The notes under the pieces are model-generated. The model did not search any database and was not told the DNA's origin. It worked only from the letters and a program-made list of their open reading frames with translations. Of a DNA stretch of 64,000 bases, positions 31,487-40,667 are shown one piece after another. The translations under genes were made by a program, and so were the position numbers. Numbering within the stretch: position 1 is the stretch's first letter; each line of letters begins with the position of its first letter. Source of the stretch: Bacillota bacterium (lineage in GTDB: Bacteria > Bacillota > Clostridia > Oscillospirales > Ruminococcaceae); assembly GCA_023415575.1 (NCBI GenBank), contig JAEZKF010000018.1, positions 29,863-93,862 of the forward strand, in the 5' to 3' direction.

Positions 31487-34400
31487 CTATTCTACCGATT
31501 TGAGCGATTCGACCATGCTGATGTGTTTTAGCCTAAAATGCAACACAAGATTCACAAGCAGTGAGAAGACTGCCGTAAGCAGCGCACTCATCATATAGCC
31601 AAACCAGCCGACCTCGCGTCCGAACATCACAACGTCGATCTCTGCCTGGCTTACGACAAACCGGTGAAGGAAGATGCCTCCGAAGAGGCCAAACGCAATG
31701 CCCATCAGGGTGAGCAGAATGTTCTCGCGGTAGATATATGACGACACCTCTCTGTCGTAAAAGCCGAGCACCTTAATGGTGGCAATCTCGCGTATGCGCT
31801 CGGTTACGTTGATGTTGGTCAGGTTGTACAAGACCACAAACGCAAGCAGTCCGGCCGAGATAATCAGCACCAGCACGACGTAATCTAGGCTCTTGAGCAC
31901 ATCGTGGAAGCTCTTTTCCACCGAGGAATTGTAGGTAATCGACACAACGTATTTGTTGGAAATCAAGGTTTGAGAGAGCGCATCCTGCGCGTCATCCGAT
32001 GTATCAGCAAGGCGCATAAAGAGCGTATTGGTTACAAAATCCGTTCCAAACACCCGCTCATACTCCGCCCGCGACAGGTAGATGTAATGATAGACATAGT
32101 TTTCGGTGATGGCTCCTACCTTGACATCATACAGGCGGTTGTCGCTATCCCGCAAGGTGATGGTGTCCCCCACCTCTAAATGGAGCAGCTTAGCGAGCTT
32201 TTCGGTTATCACGGCGCCGTCTATGTCAAGTGAGATCGGCTCCTGACCGATTCGTGTTCGCAACACAGCGTAATCGCCGATGGTGTCGTTATTCTCCGGC
32301 ACAAACTGAACCGCGTCAATCTCCTTCTTGTTGCCTGTCACCAGAGCCGTGACCTGCTCCTGACGCGCATCCAGCGTTCCGGTGATGTTCTTCTCGTGTT
32401 TGAGTGTATCATCCAGTGCTTCTTTATCCTCAGCGTCGGCATCCTGATTGAGTATCACCATGCCGTTATACAAGAACACCTCGCCGTACTGCTTGGAGGC
32501 AATGGAGGCGATGGAGTTTTTCATTCCAAAGCCTGCGAGCATGAGAGCGGTGCAGCCTGCAATGCCGATGACCGTCATAAGCATGCGGCGCTTATACCGC
32601 ATGAGGTTGCGCACGGTAACCTTTTGGATAAACCCGAGCCGCCGCCAGACCGGTGTCACCCGCTCAAGCAAAACGCGTTTTCCGGGTTTTGGCGCCTTGG
32701 GCCGCATGAGGGTGGCAGGCTGTTCGGCAAGTTCCTTGTAGCAGGCAAGCAGTGCCGCGAGCATGGTGCTCAGGACTGCAACCAGCATGGTGGGAATGGC
32801 GTACTCCCAGTGGAAGGAGGTCTGGATGGCCGGGATTTGATACATAATCCCATAGGCTGCACCTATTACAAAGGGAAAGACGCGAAAGCCCACCGCAAGT
32901 CCGGCAAAGCTGCCTAACAGGCTTGCTGTCCCCGAATAGAACATAAACTTAAAGACCGCTGCCCCCTTGCCGTAGCCCAGCGCCTTGATGACGCCAAGCT
33001 CGGTGCGCTGTTCCTCGACCATGCGGGTCATGGTCGTGAGACATACAAGGGCGGCAACAAGGAAGAAGAACACGGGGAATACCTTGGAGATGGCGTCGAT
33101 GCGCATGGAATCCTCGTAGTATCCTGAGTTGCCGGGGATGCTGTCTCGGGTTAGGATGTACCATTCGGGCGGAGAGAGGTCGTCAATCTCGGTCTGCGCA
33201 TCATCGATCTTCGTCTGCGCGTCGGCCAGCTCCCGCTCGGCATCCTCTTTTGCTTTTTGATACTCCGCTTCGCCGTCGGCAAGGTCCCGTTCGCCCTTTG
33301 CAAGCTTAGCCGCGGCGTCGGCGAGTTCCTTCTCTCCCTTAGCCTTGGCGTCCTCAAACTCCGCCCTCTTCTCTGCCAGGGTTTTCTCGGCCTCCTCGAG
33401 CTCCAGCCTTGCGCTTGCAAGCTTTTCACTCGCCTCCGATAGCGCCTTATAGCCTGCGGACACCTTGCTCTTAGCTGCGTCAAGCTCTGCCTTTGCCTTG
33501 TCAAGCTCCTGCTTGGATGCATCTAAGGTTTGAGCAAAGCCGTCCAAGGCCGCCTGCATCATATAGATATTGATTGGGTTTTCAGGAGCGGCTGCATACG
33601 CGGAAAGTACGCCTGCAAGCTCTGCTGTATCTTCCTGTTCCGCAAGCACGGATGCAATACCCGATATCGTCATAAGGGCCATCTGCCGCTGCTCGGGTGT
33701 GGCTTCGGGGTTTTGCAAAAGGGCAAACGCCTGTGTAAGGGCTGTATGGGTTTGTACCCCCTGCTCATAGGCGGCAAGGCCCTGCTCATACCGGGCCTGC
33801 CCCGCCGCAATCTGCCGTTCTGCATCAGCAAGCTGCTCATAGGCAGACGAACTCTGCTTTTCATATTCACTTAAGCCTGCACGGTACTGCTGCCAGCCTT
33901 CGGCGAGCTCTTTGTAGCCGTCATCAAGCTGTTTCTGCGCATCCGCAATCTCGGTTTGGAAGGTCTTAAGCCCATCTTTATACTCTTTATATCCGTCATC
34001 GAGCTTTTTTCTTGCATCGTCAAGCTCTGCGCGGGCGTCATTAAGCTTTTGATATGCTTCCTCCCGTGCATCGGCAAGCTCACGCTTCGCCTTGTCAAGC
34101 TCGGCGGTTGCCTCTGTGATGATTTCGTCGTAGCGCTCCTGCTCGCGGACTTCGGCAACCGCCTCAAACCGGTCAGTCAGTGTGTCTACAATCTCGTTAT
34201 ACTTATCCGAATAGCTCTGCTGCTCAAGTGCGCCGCTGAGGGTCACAAATACATCCGTATGCACCTCATAGCAAAAGTCCTGCTCGCGGACATAGAGGTA
34301 GCGGTCGACCGCACCGCTGCCGATGGAGCTGTTACCCCGCTCAAACGAGATGTAGTAAGGCGACATCACAAGTCCCACGACGGTAAACTCATCTGTCGCC

Positions 34401-34915
34401 AGAAAATCCTCTAGCGGGTCATCGGTGCCCGACTGCACGGAGATGACATCCCCAATCTTGAAGCCGACCGTCATGGTGCCGGAGGCCTCCGCAAGGCACT
34501 CTCCCGTTTTTTGCGGCATACGGCCCTCCAAAAGCACCGGACGGTTAAGGAGGTTTTCATCCTGGTCGGCATCTACGTTGATGGAGTGCATGCGCAAAAC
34601 AAGCTGCTTGCCGTCTTCGTTGGTCAGCACGTCAGCGGTATAGGATGGCATAACCCCGTTTACACCCTCTGTATTGCGGATGGCGGCGATGTCGTTCTCG
34701 TCAAAGCCCATGGTGGAAACAAGGCGGATATCGGCCAGATGATTTTCATCAAAATAGGTGTCGATGGTCGAGAGCATATCGGGGGTAGTCGCCTTGATGC
34801 CGGCAAAGAAGCCGGTGCCAAGCGCGACAATCAGGAAGATGGACATAAACCTTGTGAAGGTGTGGCGAACCTCGCGTAGCGTTGCAGTGAAAAGGGCGTT
34901 CTTCATCGCTACCAT
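31487..34915 (-). CDS. FtsX/MacB-type ABC permease with giant extracellular coiled coil
   Basis: Membrane protein of 1142 residues. One helix lies near 22-42, then a MacB-like periplasmic domain. A very long Glu/Lys/Asp/Ala-rich coiled-coil region occupies about 258-590 (heptad-like, for example DDARKKLDDGYKEYKDGL). Three helices of the first FtsX module follow (about 625-770), then a single helix near 805 (MTVIGIAGCTALMLAG), a second periplasmic domain, and the second FtsX module with three helices at the C-terminus. The gene overlaps the end of the ATPase gene. ATG 34915 is used; ATG 34906 is also possible. Such duplicated-FtsX proteins are exporters or envelope mechanotransducers; the substrate is unknown. 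Confidence 0.88.
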   Translation of the reverse strand: MVAMKNALFTATLREVRHTFTRFMSIFLIVALGTGFFAGIKATTPDMLSTIDTYFDENHLADIRLVSTMGFDENDIAAIRNTEGVNGVMPSYTADVLTNEDGKQLVLRMHSINVDADQDENLLNRPVLLEGRMPQKTGECLAEASGTMTVGFKIGDVISVQSGTDDPLEDFLATDEFTVVGLVMSPYYISFERGNSSIGSGAVDRYLYVREQDFCYEVHTDVFVTLSGALEQQSYSDKYNEIVDTLTDRFEAVAEVREQERYDEIITEATAELDKAKRELADAREEAYQKLNDARAELDDARKKLDDGYKEYKDGLKTFQTEIADAQKQLDDGYKELAEGWQQYRAGLSEYEKQSSSAYEQLADAERQIAAGQARYEQGLAAYEQGVQTHTALTQAFALLQNPEATPEQRQMALMTISGIASVLAEQEDTAELAGVLSAYAAAPENPINIYMMQAALDGFAQTLDASKQELDKAKAELDAAKSKVSAGYKALSEASEKLASARLELEEAEKTLAEKRAEFEDAKAKGEKELADAAAKLAKGERDLADGEAEYQKAKEDAERELADAQTKIDDAQTEIDDLSPPEWYILTRDSIPGNSGYYEDSMRIDAISKVFPVFFFLVAALVCLTTMTRMVEEQRTELGVIKALGYGKGAAVFKFMFYSGTASLLGSFAGLAVGFRVFPFVIGAAYGIMYQIPAIQTSFHWEYAIPTMLVAVLSTMLAALLACYKELAEQPATLMRPKAPKPGKRVLLERVTPVWRRLGFIQKVTVRNLMRYKRRMLMTVIGIAGCTALMLAGFGMKNSIASIASKQYGEVFLYNGMVILNQDADAEDKEALDDTLKHEKNITGTLDARQEQVTALVTGNKKEIDAVQFVPENNDTIGDYAVLRTRIGQEPISLDIDGAVITEKLAKLLHLEVGDTITLRDSDNRLYDVKVGAITENYVYHYIYLSRAEYERVFGTDFVTNTLFMRLADTSDDAQDALSQTLISNKYVVSITYNSSVEKSFHDVLKSLDYVVLVLIISAGLLAFVVLYNLTNINVTERIREIATIKVLGFYDREVSSYIYRENILLTLMGIAFGLFGGIFLHRFVVSQAEIDVVMFGREVGWFGYMMSALLTAVFSLLVNLVLHFRLKHISMVESLKSVE

Positions 34916-35613
34916 TCAATCCTTTCCACATCAATCGGTTCGCTGTTTAGTACCATCTCCTGCACTCGGCTGTTCTTAATTCGGATAATCCGGTCTGCCA
35001 TGGGGGCAATGGCTTGATTGTGGGTGATAACGACTACCGTAATGCCCATGTTACGGCAGGTATCCTGCAAAAGCTTGAGGATTGTCTTACCCGTGCCGTA
35101 ATCGAGTGCGCCGGTCGGCTCGTCGCACAATAAAAGCTTCGGGCGCTTGGCAAGTGCGCGCGCGATGGCGACACGCTGCTGCTCGCCGCCCGAAAGCTGG
35201 GCGGGGAAGTTGTTCTGACGGTCGGCAAGCCCCACCTCGCGCAGAATCTCCTCTGCCGGCATGGGGTCTTTGCAGATTTGTGTAGCGAGCTCGACGTTCT
35301 CGCGCGCCGTTAGGTTCTGCACAAGGTTATAAAACTGAAACACAAAGCCGATGTCATATCGGCGATAGGTTATAAGCCGTTTGGGGCTATATTGGGCGAT
35401 GTCCTCGCCGTCTACGATAATCTTACCCGAGTCACAGGTATCCATGCCGCCGAGCATGTTGAGGACAGTGGTCTTGCCGGCGCCGCTGGGGCCGACAATT
35501 ACAACAAACTCACCGCGGTTGATGGTCAGGTTGATGCCGTCTGCGGCGTTGATGACCACTTCACCCATACGGTAGCTCTTGCGAACATCCTCAAAGGTTA
35601 CGATACTGTCCAT
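34909..35613 (-). CDS. ABC transporter ATP-binding protein (MacB/LolD type)
   Basis: ATPase of 234 residues: Walker A GPSGAGKTTVLN (about 41-52), Q-loop VFQFYNLVQNLT, signature LSGGEQQRVAIARAL, Walker B LLLCDEPTGALDY, switch VITHNQ. This is the LolD/MacB/FtsE-like class that always pairs with FtsX-type permeases. The start is ATG 35613, with AAGGA about 9 bases upstream; the longer frame to 35634 would include the ribosome site. It ends inside the start region of the 1142-residue permease gene, its partner. Confidence 0.93.
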   Translation of the reverse strand: MDSIVTFEDVRKSYRMGEVVINAADGINLTINRGEFVVIVGPSGAGKTTVLNMLGGMDTCDSGKIIVDGEDIAQYSPKRLITYRRYDIGFVFQFYNLVQNLTARENVELATQICKDPMPAEEILREVGLADRQNNFPAQLSGGEQQRVAIARALAKRPKLLLCDEPTGALDYGTGKTILKLLQDTCRNMGITVVVITHNQAIAPMADRIIRIKNSRVQEMVLNSEPIDVERIEW

Positions 35614-35753
35614 ATGGTATTCATCCTTACACAAAATAGTTCTATGTATATGCTCATTCTTGCATTATAATAGTTGACAATATTAAATTCTAGGCGGATA
35701 TTATTAATAAATCATCTCTATTCAAGGCCTGGCAGATTTTTTATGATGATATG

Positions 35754-35762
35754 TGGTATAAT
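35754..35762 (+). promoter_or_regulatory. Extended -10 promoter
   Basis: TGGTATAAT with no good -35. It would start transcription near 35769, about 20 bases before a terminator-like hairpin. Confidence 0.55.
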
Positions 35763-35787
35763 CAACTTAGATTATTTTTGCATATTG

Positions 35788-35824
35788 CCCCGCCGACCTA
35801 ACCGCTGTGCGGCGGGTCGTTTTT
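35788..35824 (+). terminator. Leader terminator/attenuator-like hairpin
   Basis: CCCGCCG pairs with CGGCGGG around a loop of about 14 bases, followed by TCGTTTTTGC. It stands between the promoter at 35754 and the start codon at 35862, so it lies in the leader of the next gene and could attenuate it. Confidence 0.6.
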
Positions 35825-35861
35825 GCATCAAGACGTATAAGCTATCAGAGTGAGGGATAAC

Positions 35862-36632
35862 ATGGATTTTTTAAACGGTATTTGCGCCCCTGAGGACATA
35901 CATTATATCGGAGTGGGCGAATTTGCTTCTTCATATATCGGAGAAGGCTACAAGATTATATATAAGGAAGAGGAAATAGACGAGTATTCAGAGGCGCTGT
36001 GGCTGTGCCTTGTAGCAGACGGCGAAAGTCTTGCTGACCTTGCATTGCTTGAGCGTGTACTTGACCGCTGCAAGGCGGACGAGGTGTTTGTCATTCTTGC
36101 AAACTCCACTTCACCCGAGCGGGCCAAGGCTCTCAAGCAAAAGTGCAGCTGCATCTTAACCCTTGGCAGTGATGATGCCGAGACCGGAGTCGTCCCCTTG
36201 ATGGAGCTTGTGGGGCATATGTACACCGATGCCCGCCTGCTGGAGCTTGATACCGCCGAGCTGCGCGCCCTGTTTGACCCGGTGCGCACCGTGGCTCATC
36301 ATTCGCTTTGGTATGAGGACATCGACCCGCAGGCATTTGAGCGGGATGTGCGCGCGCTGGAGCTTGCCGAGCACGCATGGCCTACCATGATCTGCATCCT
36401 GCTGCCGCTCAGTGAAGATGATATGCAGCTGAATGAACTCATCGCGCCCCTGTTTGGGCTAATCCCGCAGGGCGGCCACCGCTTGGTGCTGTGGAATGTC
36501 TACCGCTCGGAACTGGCGCATTACGGCGGTATGCGGGTAGATATTGTACGCGCAAAACCTGCGCTCGGTACGATGCAGGTGTTGCGGGATGCAAACAAGC
36601 AGCTGCGCACAGAACAAGAAAACGAAGAATAA
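35862..36632 (+). CDS. Protein of unknown function upstream of mscL (256 aa)
   Basis: Soluble acidic protein of 256 residues with no signal or helix in the membrane. ATG 35862 has GAGGG 6 bases upstream. I do not recognise the family with confidence. The segment order recalls a much reduced FtsZ/tubulin fold: IHYIGVGEFASSYIG at the N-terminus, ADEVFVILANSTSPERA, a DTAELRALFDPVRTVAHHS stretch like FtsZ VDFADVR, and a C-terminal block GGHRLVLWNVYRSEL...VDIVRAK. The GTP-binding GGGTGTG loop is absent. The gene is 13 bases before mscL, so the two are co-transcribed. Function unknown. Confidence 0.7.
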   Translation: MDFLNGICAPEDIHYIGVGEFASSYIGEGYKIIYKEEEIDEYSEALWLCLVADGESLADLALLERVLDRCKADEVFVILANSTSPERAKALKQKCSCILTLGSDDAETGVVPLMELVGHMYTDARLLELDTAELRALFDPVRTVAHHSLWYEDIDPQAFERDVRALELAEHAWPTMICILLPLSEDDMQLNELIAPLFGLIPQGGHRLVLWNVYRSELAHYGGMRVDIVRAKPALGTMQVLRDANKQLRTEQENEE

Positions 36633-36645
36633 GGAGGGGTAAAAC

Positions 36646-37125
36646 ATGGACTTTCAACCCAAAGGCGACCTGCCCAAGGTGGACTTGGACAAGGTAAAGG
36701 AAAGCATCAAAAAGCGGGGCAAGATTGCCGGTGAGTTTAAGGAGTTTATCTCGCGGGGCAATGTGGTGGACATGGCAGTCGGTATCATTGTCGGCAGTGC
36801 CTTTACCAAGATTGTCAACTCGCTTGTGCAGGATATCATCACCCCCATTATCGGCTACCTGATTCGGGGTATCAATTTTACAGAGATTATGTACACCTTC
36901 CCCGACACCGTGGGCACCGATGCGGAGGTCAGCATTCGCTATGGGGCATTTGCTCAGGCCATCATTGATTTTCTGCTGATTTCGCTGGTAGTATTTTTGA
37001 TGGTGAAGCTCATAAACCGCATTCGCCGCAAGAAGGAAGACCCGCCCGCTCCCCCGCCCGAGCCAAAGGTATCGGACGAGGCTGTGCTGCTAGCCGAGAT
37101 TCGCGACCTGCTAAAAGACAAGTAA
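36646..37125 (+). CDS. mscL: Large-conductance mechanosensitive channel MscL
   Basis: Pressure-relief channel of the cytoplasmic membrane, 159 residues. The family core starts EFKEFISRGNVVDMAVGIIVG (about residues 27-47) with the TM1 gate glycines, then FTKIVNSLVQDIITPIIG and TM2 (AIIDFLLISLVVFLMVKLI). The C-terminal helix (LLAEIRDLLK) is standard. It has about 20 extra charged residues at the N-terminus and a Pro-rich linker (PPAPPPEPK). GGAGGGG lies 7 bases before the ATG. Assembles as a homopentamer by family knowledge. Confidence 0.97.
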   Translation: MDFQPKGDLPKVDLDKVKESIKKRGKIAGEFKEFISRGNVVDMAVGIIVGSAFTKIVNSLVQDIITPIIGYLIRGINFTEIMYTFPDTVGTDAEVSIRYGAFAQAIIDFLLISLVVFLMVKLINRIRRKKEDPPAPPPEPKVSDEAVLLAEIRDLLKDK

Positions 37126-37152
37126 CCGCTGTTGCGGTATTGCAAAAAAAGT

Positions 37153-37184
37153 AACCGGATGTTATATACATCCGGTTTTTTGTT
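37153..37184 (+). terminator. Terminator of mscL
   Basis: AACCGGATG/CATCCGGTT stem, then TTTTTGTT. Confidence 0.88.
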
Positions 37185-37306
37185 ACATGGCAGAGGACAA
37201 GGCATAATCCTGATACTGCTTTATGGATTTGAAGCACAAGGCTTAGCGTTTTTCTCAAAAGGGCCGAATATTTGGGGTGTTCTGGTAGCGCACATGCGCC
37301 TATGTA

Positions 37307-37315
37307 TGGTATAAT
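37307..37315 (+). promoter_or_regulatory. Extended -10 promoter of the HD-domain gene
   Basis: TGGTATAAT about 100 bases before the HD-domain gene; the -35 region is not recognisable. Confidence 0.55.
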
Positions 37316-37418
37316 AAATCACAATACTACTGTGCCACGTTGTGGAATAGGTGATTTAAATAAGGCTGAATTTCTTATCCGTTATTAGGGCTTAACATAC
37401 ATAGTAAGGAGTAAAACA

Positions 37419-38003
37419 ATGACATATAAAGAACAGTTTATCGATATCTATACAAGAAACATCACCCGGGATGGGGCTGATGACCTGCTTAAATGGCTGG
37501 AGACCACCGACTTTTTTACTGCCCCTGCAAGCACCAAGTATCATTGTGCGTGTGAGGGCGGTCTTGTGCAGCACAGTGTGAGCGTTTATGAGGTGCTGAT
37601 GGAAAAGCATTTTGAGGCGGGTGTTGATAACCCCGAGAGCTTTGCCATCTGCGGGCTGCTGCACGACCTGTGCAAGACCCAGTTTTACAAGACCTCCCTG
37701 CGCAATGTTAAGAACGACAAGGGGCAGTGGGAGCAGCTTCCCTACTACTCGATTGACGATGCCTTTCCTTTTGGCCACGGGGAGAAGTCGGTATTCTTAA
37801 TTGAGCGGTTTATGCGGCTAAAACCGGTGGAGGCGATTGCCATCCGCTGGCACATGGGCGGGTTTGATGAATCGGTGCGCGGGGGCGGCTTTGGCGTGAG
37901 CAATGCATATGAGAAATACCCCCTCGCCGTAAAGCTGCATCTTGCCGACTTGGAATCGACCTACCTGCGCGAACAGGGCACCTCTGCGGTGAGAAATAAA
38001 TAA
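37419..38003 (+). CDS. HD-domain hydrolase
   Basis: Cytoplasmic metal-dependent phosphohydrolase of 194 residues. The metal ligands can be read: His in GGLVQHSVSVY (about residue 51), the HD pair in GLLHDLCKTQF (about 87-88), and later His in FGHGEKS and IRWHMGGFD. AAGGAG lies about 8 bases before the ATG. It is followed by an AT-rich gene 17 bases downstream, but base composition differs sharply, so the two may not share a history. The substrate is not predictable; relatives act on nucleotides or on tRNA/RNA ends. Confidence 0.85.
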   Translation: MTYKEQFIDIYTRNITRDGADDLLKWLETTDFFTAPASTKYHCACEGGLVQHSVSVYEVLMEKHFEAGVDNPESFAICGLLHDLCKTQFYKTSLRNVKNDKGQWEQLPYYSIDDAFPFGHGEKSVFLIERFMRLKPVEAIAIRWHMGGFDESVRGGGFGVSNAYEKYPLAVKLHLADLESTYLREQGTSAVRNK

Positions 38004-38020
38004 GGGAGTGTGGTTTACCT

Positions 38021-38563
38021 ATGACTTTTGAACTGGATAAATTTCGGGCAGGCATATTTAACCTTAGTTCAGCTCGTTTTGGTAAAATTGCAGTATTAAT
38101 GATTCAACAATTGTATGGTTACTCCGAACCTCCTGTTAAGTACTATAATCTCTATGATGCATCAAGTGATTTGCGTATAGAAGTTGGTTTTTCTCGTGCT
38201 ATGAATAAACCTCATACTATCAATAAATCCAATGTAGTTTCTGAAATATATAATGCTGCTTCAAATAGAAAAGAGATTATTGACACTTCAAATCTTCCCG
38301 TCTGCAAATTTACATGTAACATTCAACAGTTAAAACTTAATCATTTTGACATTCTGTATTATGGAATTTTCTTTAATAACACGATAAATATATATAGAGT
38401 CACTGCATCTGAATTACCTACTTTACCTGGATTTAACAGCAAACAGCATGAAAGTAGTGTAGGCGAAGCCCAAATGAATATCACCGAGGCCAATATTTGT
38501 CAGCACAAAGAATACTTGGTAGCCCAACTGAGTTATCATGAACTTTTTAAATTGCTCTCATAA
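38021..38563 (+). CDS. Putative restriction-endonuclease-like protein, catalytic Lys missing
   Basis: Soluble protein of 180 residues, markedly more AT-rich than its neighbours. A PD-(D/E)xK-like core can be proposed: NLYDASSDLRIEVGFSRA (about 43-60), where a working enzyme would read Glu-x-Lys but here Lys is Gly56; then CNIQQLKLNHFDILYYGIFF (about 110-130), a strand-helix-strand layout that I associate with small type II endonucleases. It lies 26 bases before an adenine methyltransferase gene on the same strand, the usual restriction-modification layout. I infer a dead or divergent endonuclease. No search was possible, so the family call is tentative. Confidence 0.5.
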   Translation: MTFELDKFRAGIFNLSSARFGKIAVLMIQQLYGYSEPPVKYYNLYDASSDLRIEVGFSRAMNKPHTINKSNVVSEIYNAASNRKEIIDTSNLPVCKFTCNIQQLKLNHFDILYYGIFFNNTINIYRVTASELPTLPGFNSKQHESSVGEAQMNITEANICQHKEYLVAQLSYHELFKLLS

Positions 38564-38589
38564 ATACACTAGTGGAGGCTACCGTACAT

Positions 38590-40632
38590 ATGGATAGAGC
38601 TCGTACCGTTAATGAAGATGTCTTAACGATAGAACAGCTGTGCTCGGTGCTGATGATCTCGCAGGCGACGGCGCGAAACTGGGTGCGCAGCGGCAAGCTC
38701 AAGCCCGTTAAAACGGGGATGCGCAAGCTGTGCTTTAATAAAAACGATGTGCAGGATCTTGTGCGCAGCATCCAGAGCGGCGAAAGCGACCGCCTGACCC
38801 GCCGGCGCAACAAGACCAAGCACACAGGCAACGTAGTGCCCGCAGGGTATGTTGCGCAAAAGGAGTACACCGATGCGGCAAAGCGCATCATTGCCTGCTT
38901 TGATGCTTTGGGCGGCGGCGATGCACTCATGCGGCTGATTTTGGCCGAATACTCGATTAAGCTGCTTGCAAGCAGGGGGCTTATCCCCTGTGCGGGCAGC
39001 GTTTTGCTGCTCGACTATCTCAATGACAAAAACGCCGCGGGCGCTTACTCCTCTCTGATTGAGGATATGCTGGGAAGAAGTGTCACCGAGCAGGAGATTG
39101 ACTATGCCCGCCCCGCCCTGTGCGAGGAGATTCGCTACATAGAAAATGAAGATTTTCTCGGCCTTTTGTATATGTCTATCAGCAGCATTGCAAAGCGCAA
39201 GACCGAAGGGGTTTACTATACCCCCAAGCGCATTGCGGAGGACTGCGCCTTTTATCTGGACGAAAAGGGCCTGCTTGCAAACAGGTGCATCCTAGACCCC
39301 TGCTGCGGCACCGGCAACTTTTTGATGAACATCTTTCATATCCTATTGTCGCATGAACCGGATGCCGACCCAAATCGTCTCATACAAAACCACCTGTTTG
39401 CGGCGGACATCGACCCCGTGAGCATCTGCCTTGCAAGGGTAAACCTCACCCTTGCTGCCCGTCTTACTGACCCTGCAGTTCTTTACAGGAACCTAAAGGT
39501 CACCGACAGCCTGTTTGATTTTGAGGACGAGAGCTTTGACCTTGTCATCTCAAACCCCCCGTGGGGCAGCGCCTATGACGATGCCTATAAGGATAGGCTG
39601 CGCGAGCGGTTTGCGGGCTCTGAATCGGTGCACATCGAGTCGTTTGCGGTGTTTCTGCTTAAGGCCATTCAGGTATGCAAAACCGGCGGGTCGGTTTGCT
39701 ATGTGCTGCCGCAGTCATTTTTAAACGTGATGGCCCACGACCGTCTGCGCGGCTTTGTTTCGCACACCTGTGACATCCTGCACGTGAAATACTGGCGCAA
39801 TATCTTTGACAAGGTGTACGCGCCCACCATCACAGTCACCCTGCAAAAGCGAGAGGCAGACGGCTCCCTGCCCCGGTGTCCCATTGAGGTGGAAAACGGC
39901 GGGCAGTCCTACCGCATCTCCCCTGTACGGCTCGAGCAGTCTAACCTCTTTAACTTCAGCGTAAGCGACGAGAAAAACGACCTTGTCATGAAGCTGGAGG
40001 GTCTGCCGAACGCAACACGCCTGGAGGGCAACGCTGAGTTTGCGCTGGGCATTGTAACTGGCGACAACAAGACCTTTGTCAAAGACCGCCGGTACCGTGA
40101 GATGGAGCCCGTCCTGCGCGGAACAGACCTGATGGCCTATACCTACCGCACGCCCGAGACCTTTTTGCGGTTTGCACCCGAGCGGTTTCAGCAGGTAGCG
40201 CCTGAGCGGTTCTACCGCGCGCCTGAAAAGCTTCTATATAAGTTCGTGTCCTCCTCCCTGTGCTTTGCCTATGACGACAAGCAGACCTTGTCACTAAATA
40301 GCTGCAATATCCTAATCCCCCGCTTTGCAGATATTCCGATTAAGTATGTTCTGGCAGTGCTCAACAGCTCAGTTGCGCACTTTTACTTCACCAACAAGTT
40401 TCAGTCGGTAAAGGTGCTGCGCAGCCATATTGAATCGATACCCATCCCCATACCGGATGCTAAGTCGTGCGAGCACATCTGCGCACTGGTGGATGAGGTT
40501 TTGCACGCCGAATGTGCCGATTTGCGCGCTGCTTTGATTGACCGCATCGACGAGGTGATTATGGATTTATTCGGTCTATCCCCTGCCGAGCGGAAACTCG
40601 TGTGTGAGGATAAAATGGCGAAGGTAGACTAG
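38590..40632 (+). CDS. N6-adenine DNA methyltransferase with N-terminal HTH domain
   Basis: Type II/IIG-like methyltransferase of 680 residues. An excisionase/MerR-type HTH occupies the N-terminus (about 12-45: LTIEQLCSVLMISQATARNWVRSG). The SAM-binding motif I is ILDPCCGTGNFLMNIF (about 233-248). The catalytic motif IV is ISNPPWGSAY (about 319-328), the NPPW/Y form of adenine methylases. The C-terminal half is a TaqI/Eco57I-like target recognition domain (KYVLAVLNSSVAHFYFTNKF; IESIPIPIP). The start is ATG 38590 with GGAGG 11 bases before it. It is probably the modification partner of the preceding gene, or an orphan methylase. Target sequence unknown. Confidence 0.88.
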   Translation: MDRARTVNEDVLTIEQLCSVLMISQATARNWVRSGKLKPVKTGMRKLCFNKNDVQDLVRSIQSGESDRLTRRRNKTKHTGNVVPAGYVAQKEYTDAAKRIIACFDALGGGDALMRLILAEYSIKLLASRGLIPCAGSVLLLDYLNDKNAAGAYSSLIEDMLGRSVTEQEIDYARPALCEEIRYIENEDFLGLLYMSISSIAKRKTEGVYYTPKRIAEDCAFYLDEKGLLANRCILDPCCGTGNFLMNIFHILLSHEPDADPNRLIQNHLFAADIDPVSICLARVNLTLAARLTDPAVLYRNLKVTDSLFDFEDESFDLVISNPPWGSAYDDAYKDRLRERFAGSESVHIESFAVFLLKAIQVCKTGGSVCYVLPQSFLNVMAHDRLRGFVSHTCDILHVKYWRNIFDKVYAPTITVTLQKREADGSLPRCPIEVENGGQSYRISPVRLEQSNLFNFSVSDEKNDLVMKLEGLPNATRLEGNAEFALGIVTGDNKTFVKDRRYREMEPVLRGTDLMAYTYRTPETFLRFAPERFQQVAPERFYRAPEKLLYKFVSSSLCFAYDDKQTLSLNSCNILIPRFADIPIKYVLAVLNSSVAHFYFTNKFQSVKVLRSHIESIPIPIPDAKSCEHICALVDEVLHAECADLRAALIDRIDEVIMDLFGLSPAERKLVCEDKMAKVD

Positions 40633-40667
40633 CCATCGACATCTAATGTTTCAGAAGGAGAAACCCT

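Noticed and set aside
33151..34167. Overlapping frames inside the FtsX coiled coil
   Set aside because: Arg/Ser-rich shadow frames caused by the repetitive codon pattern of the coiled coil; the 1142-residue frame is continuous.
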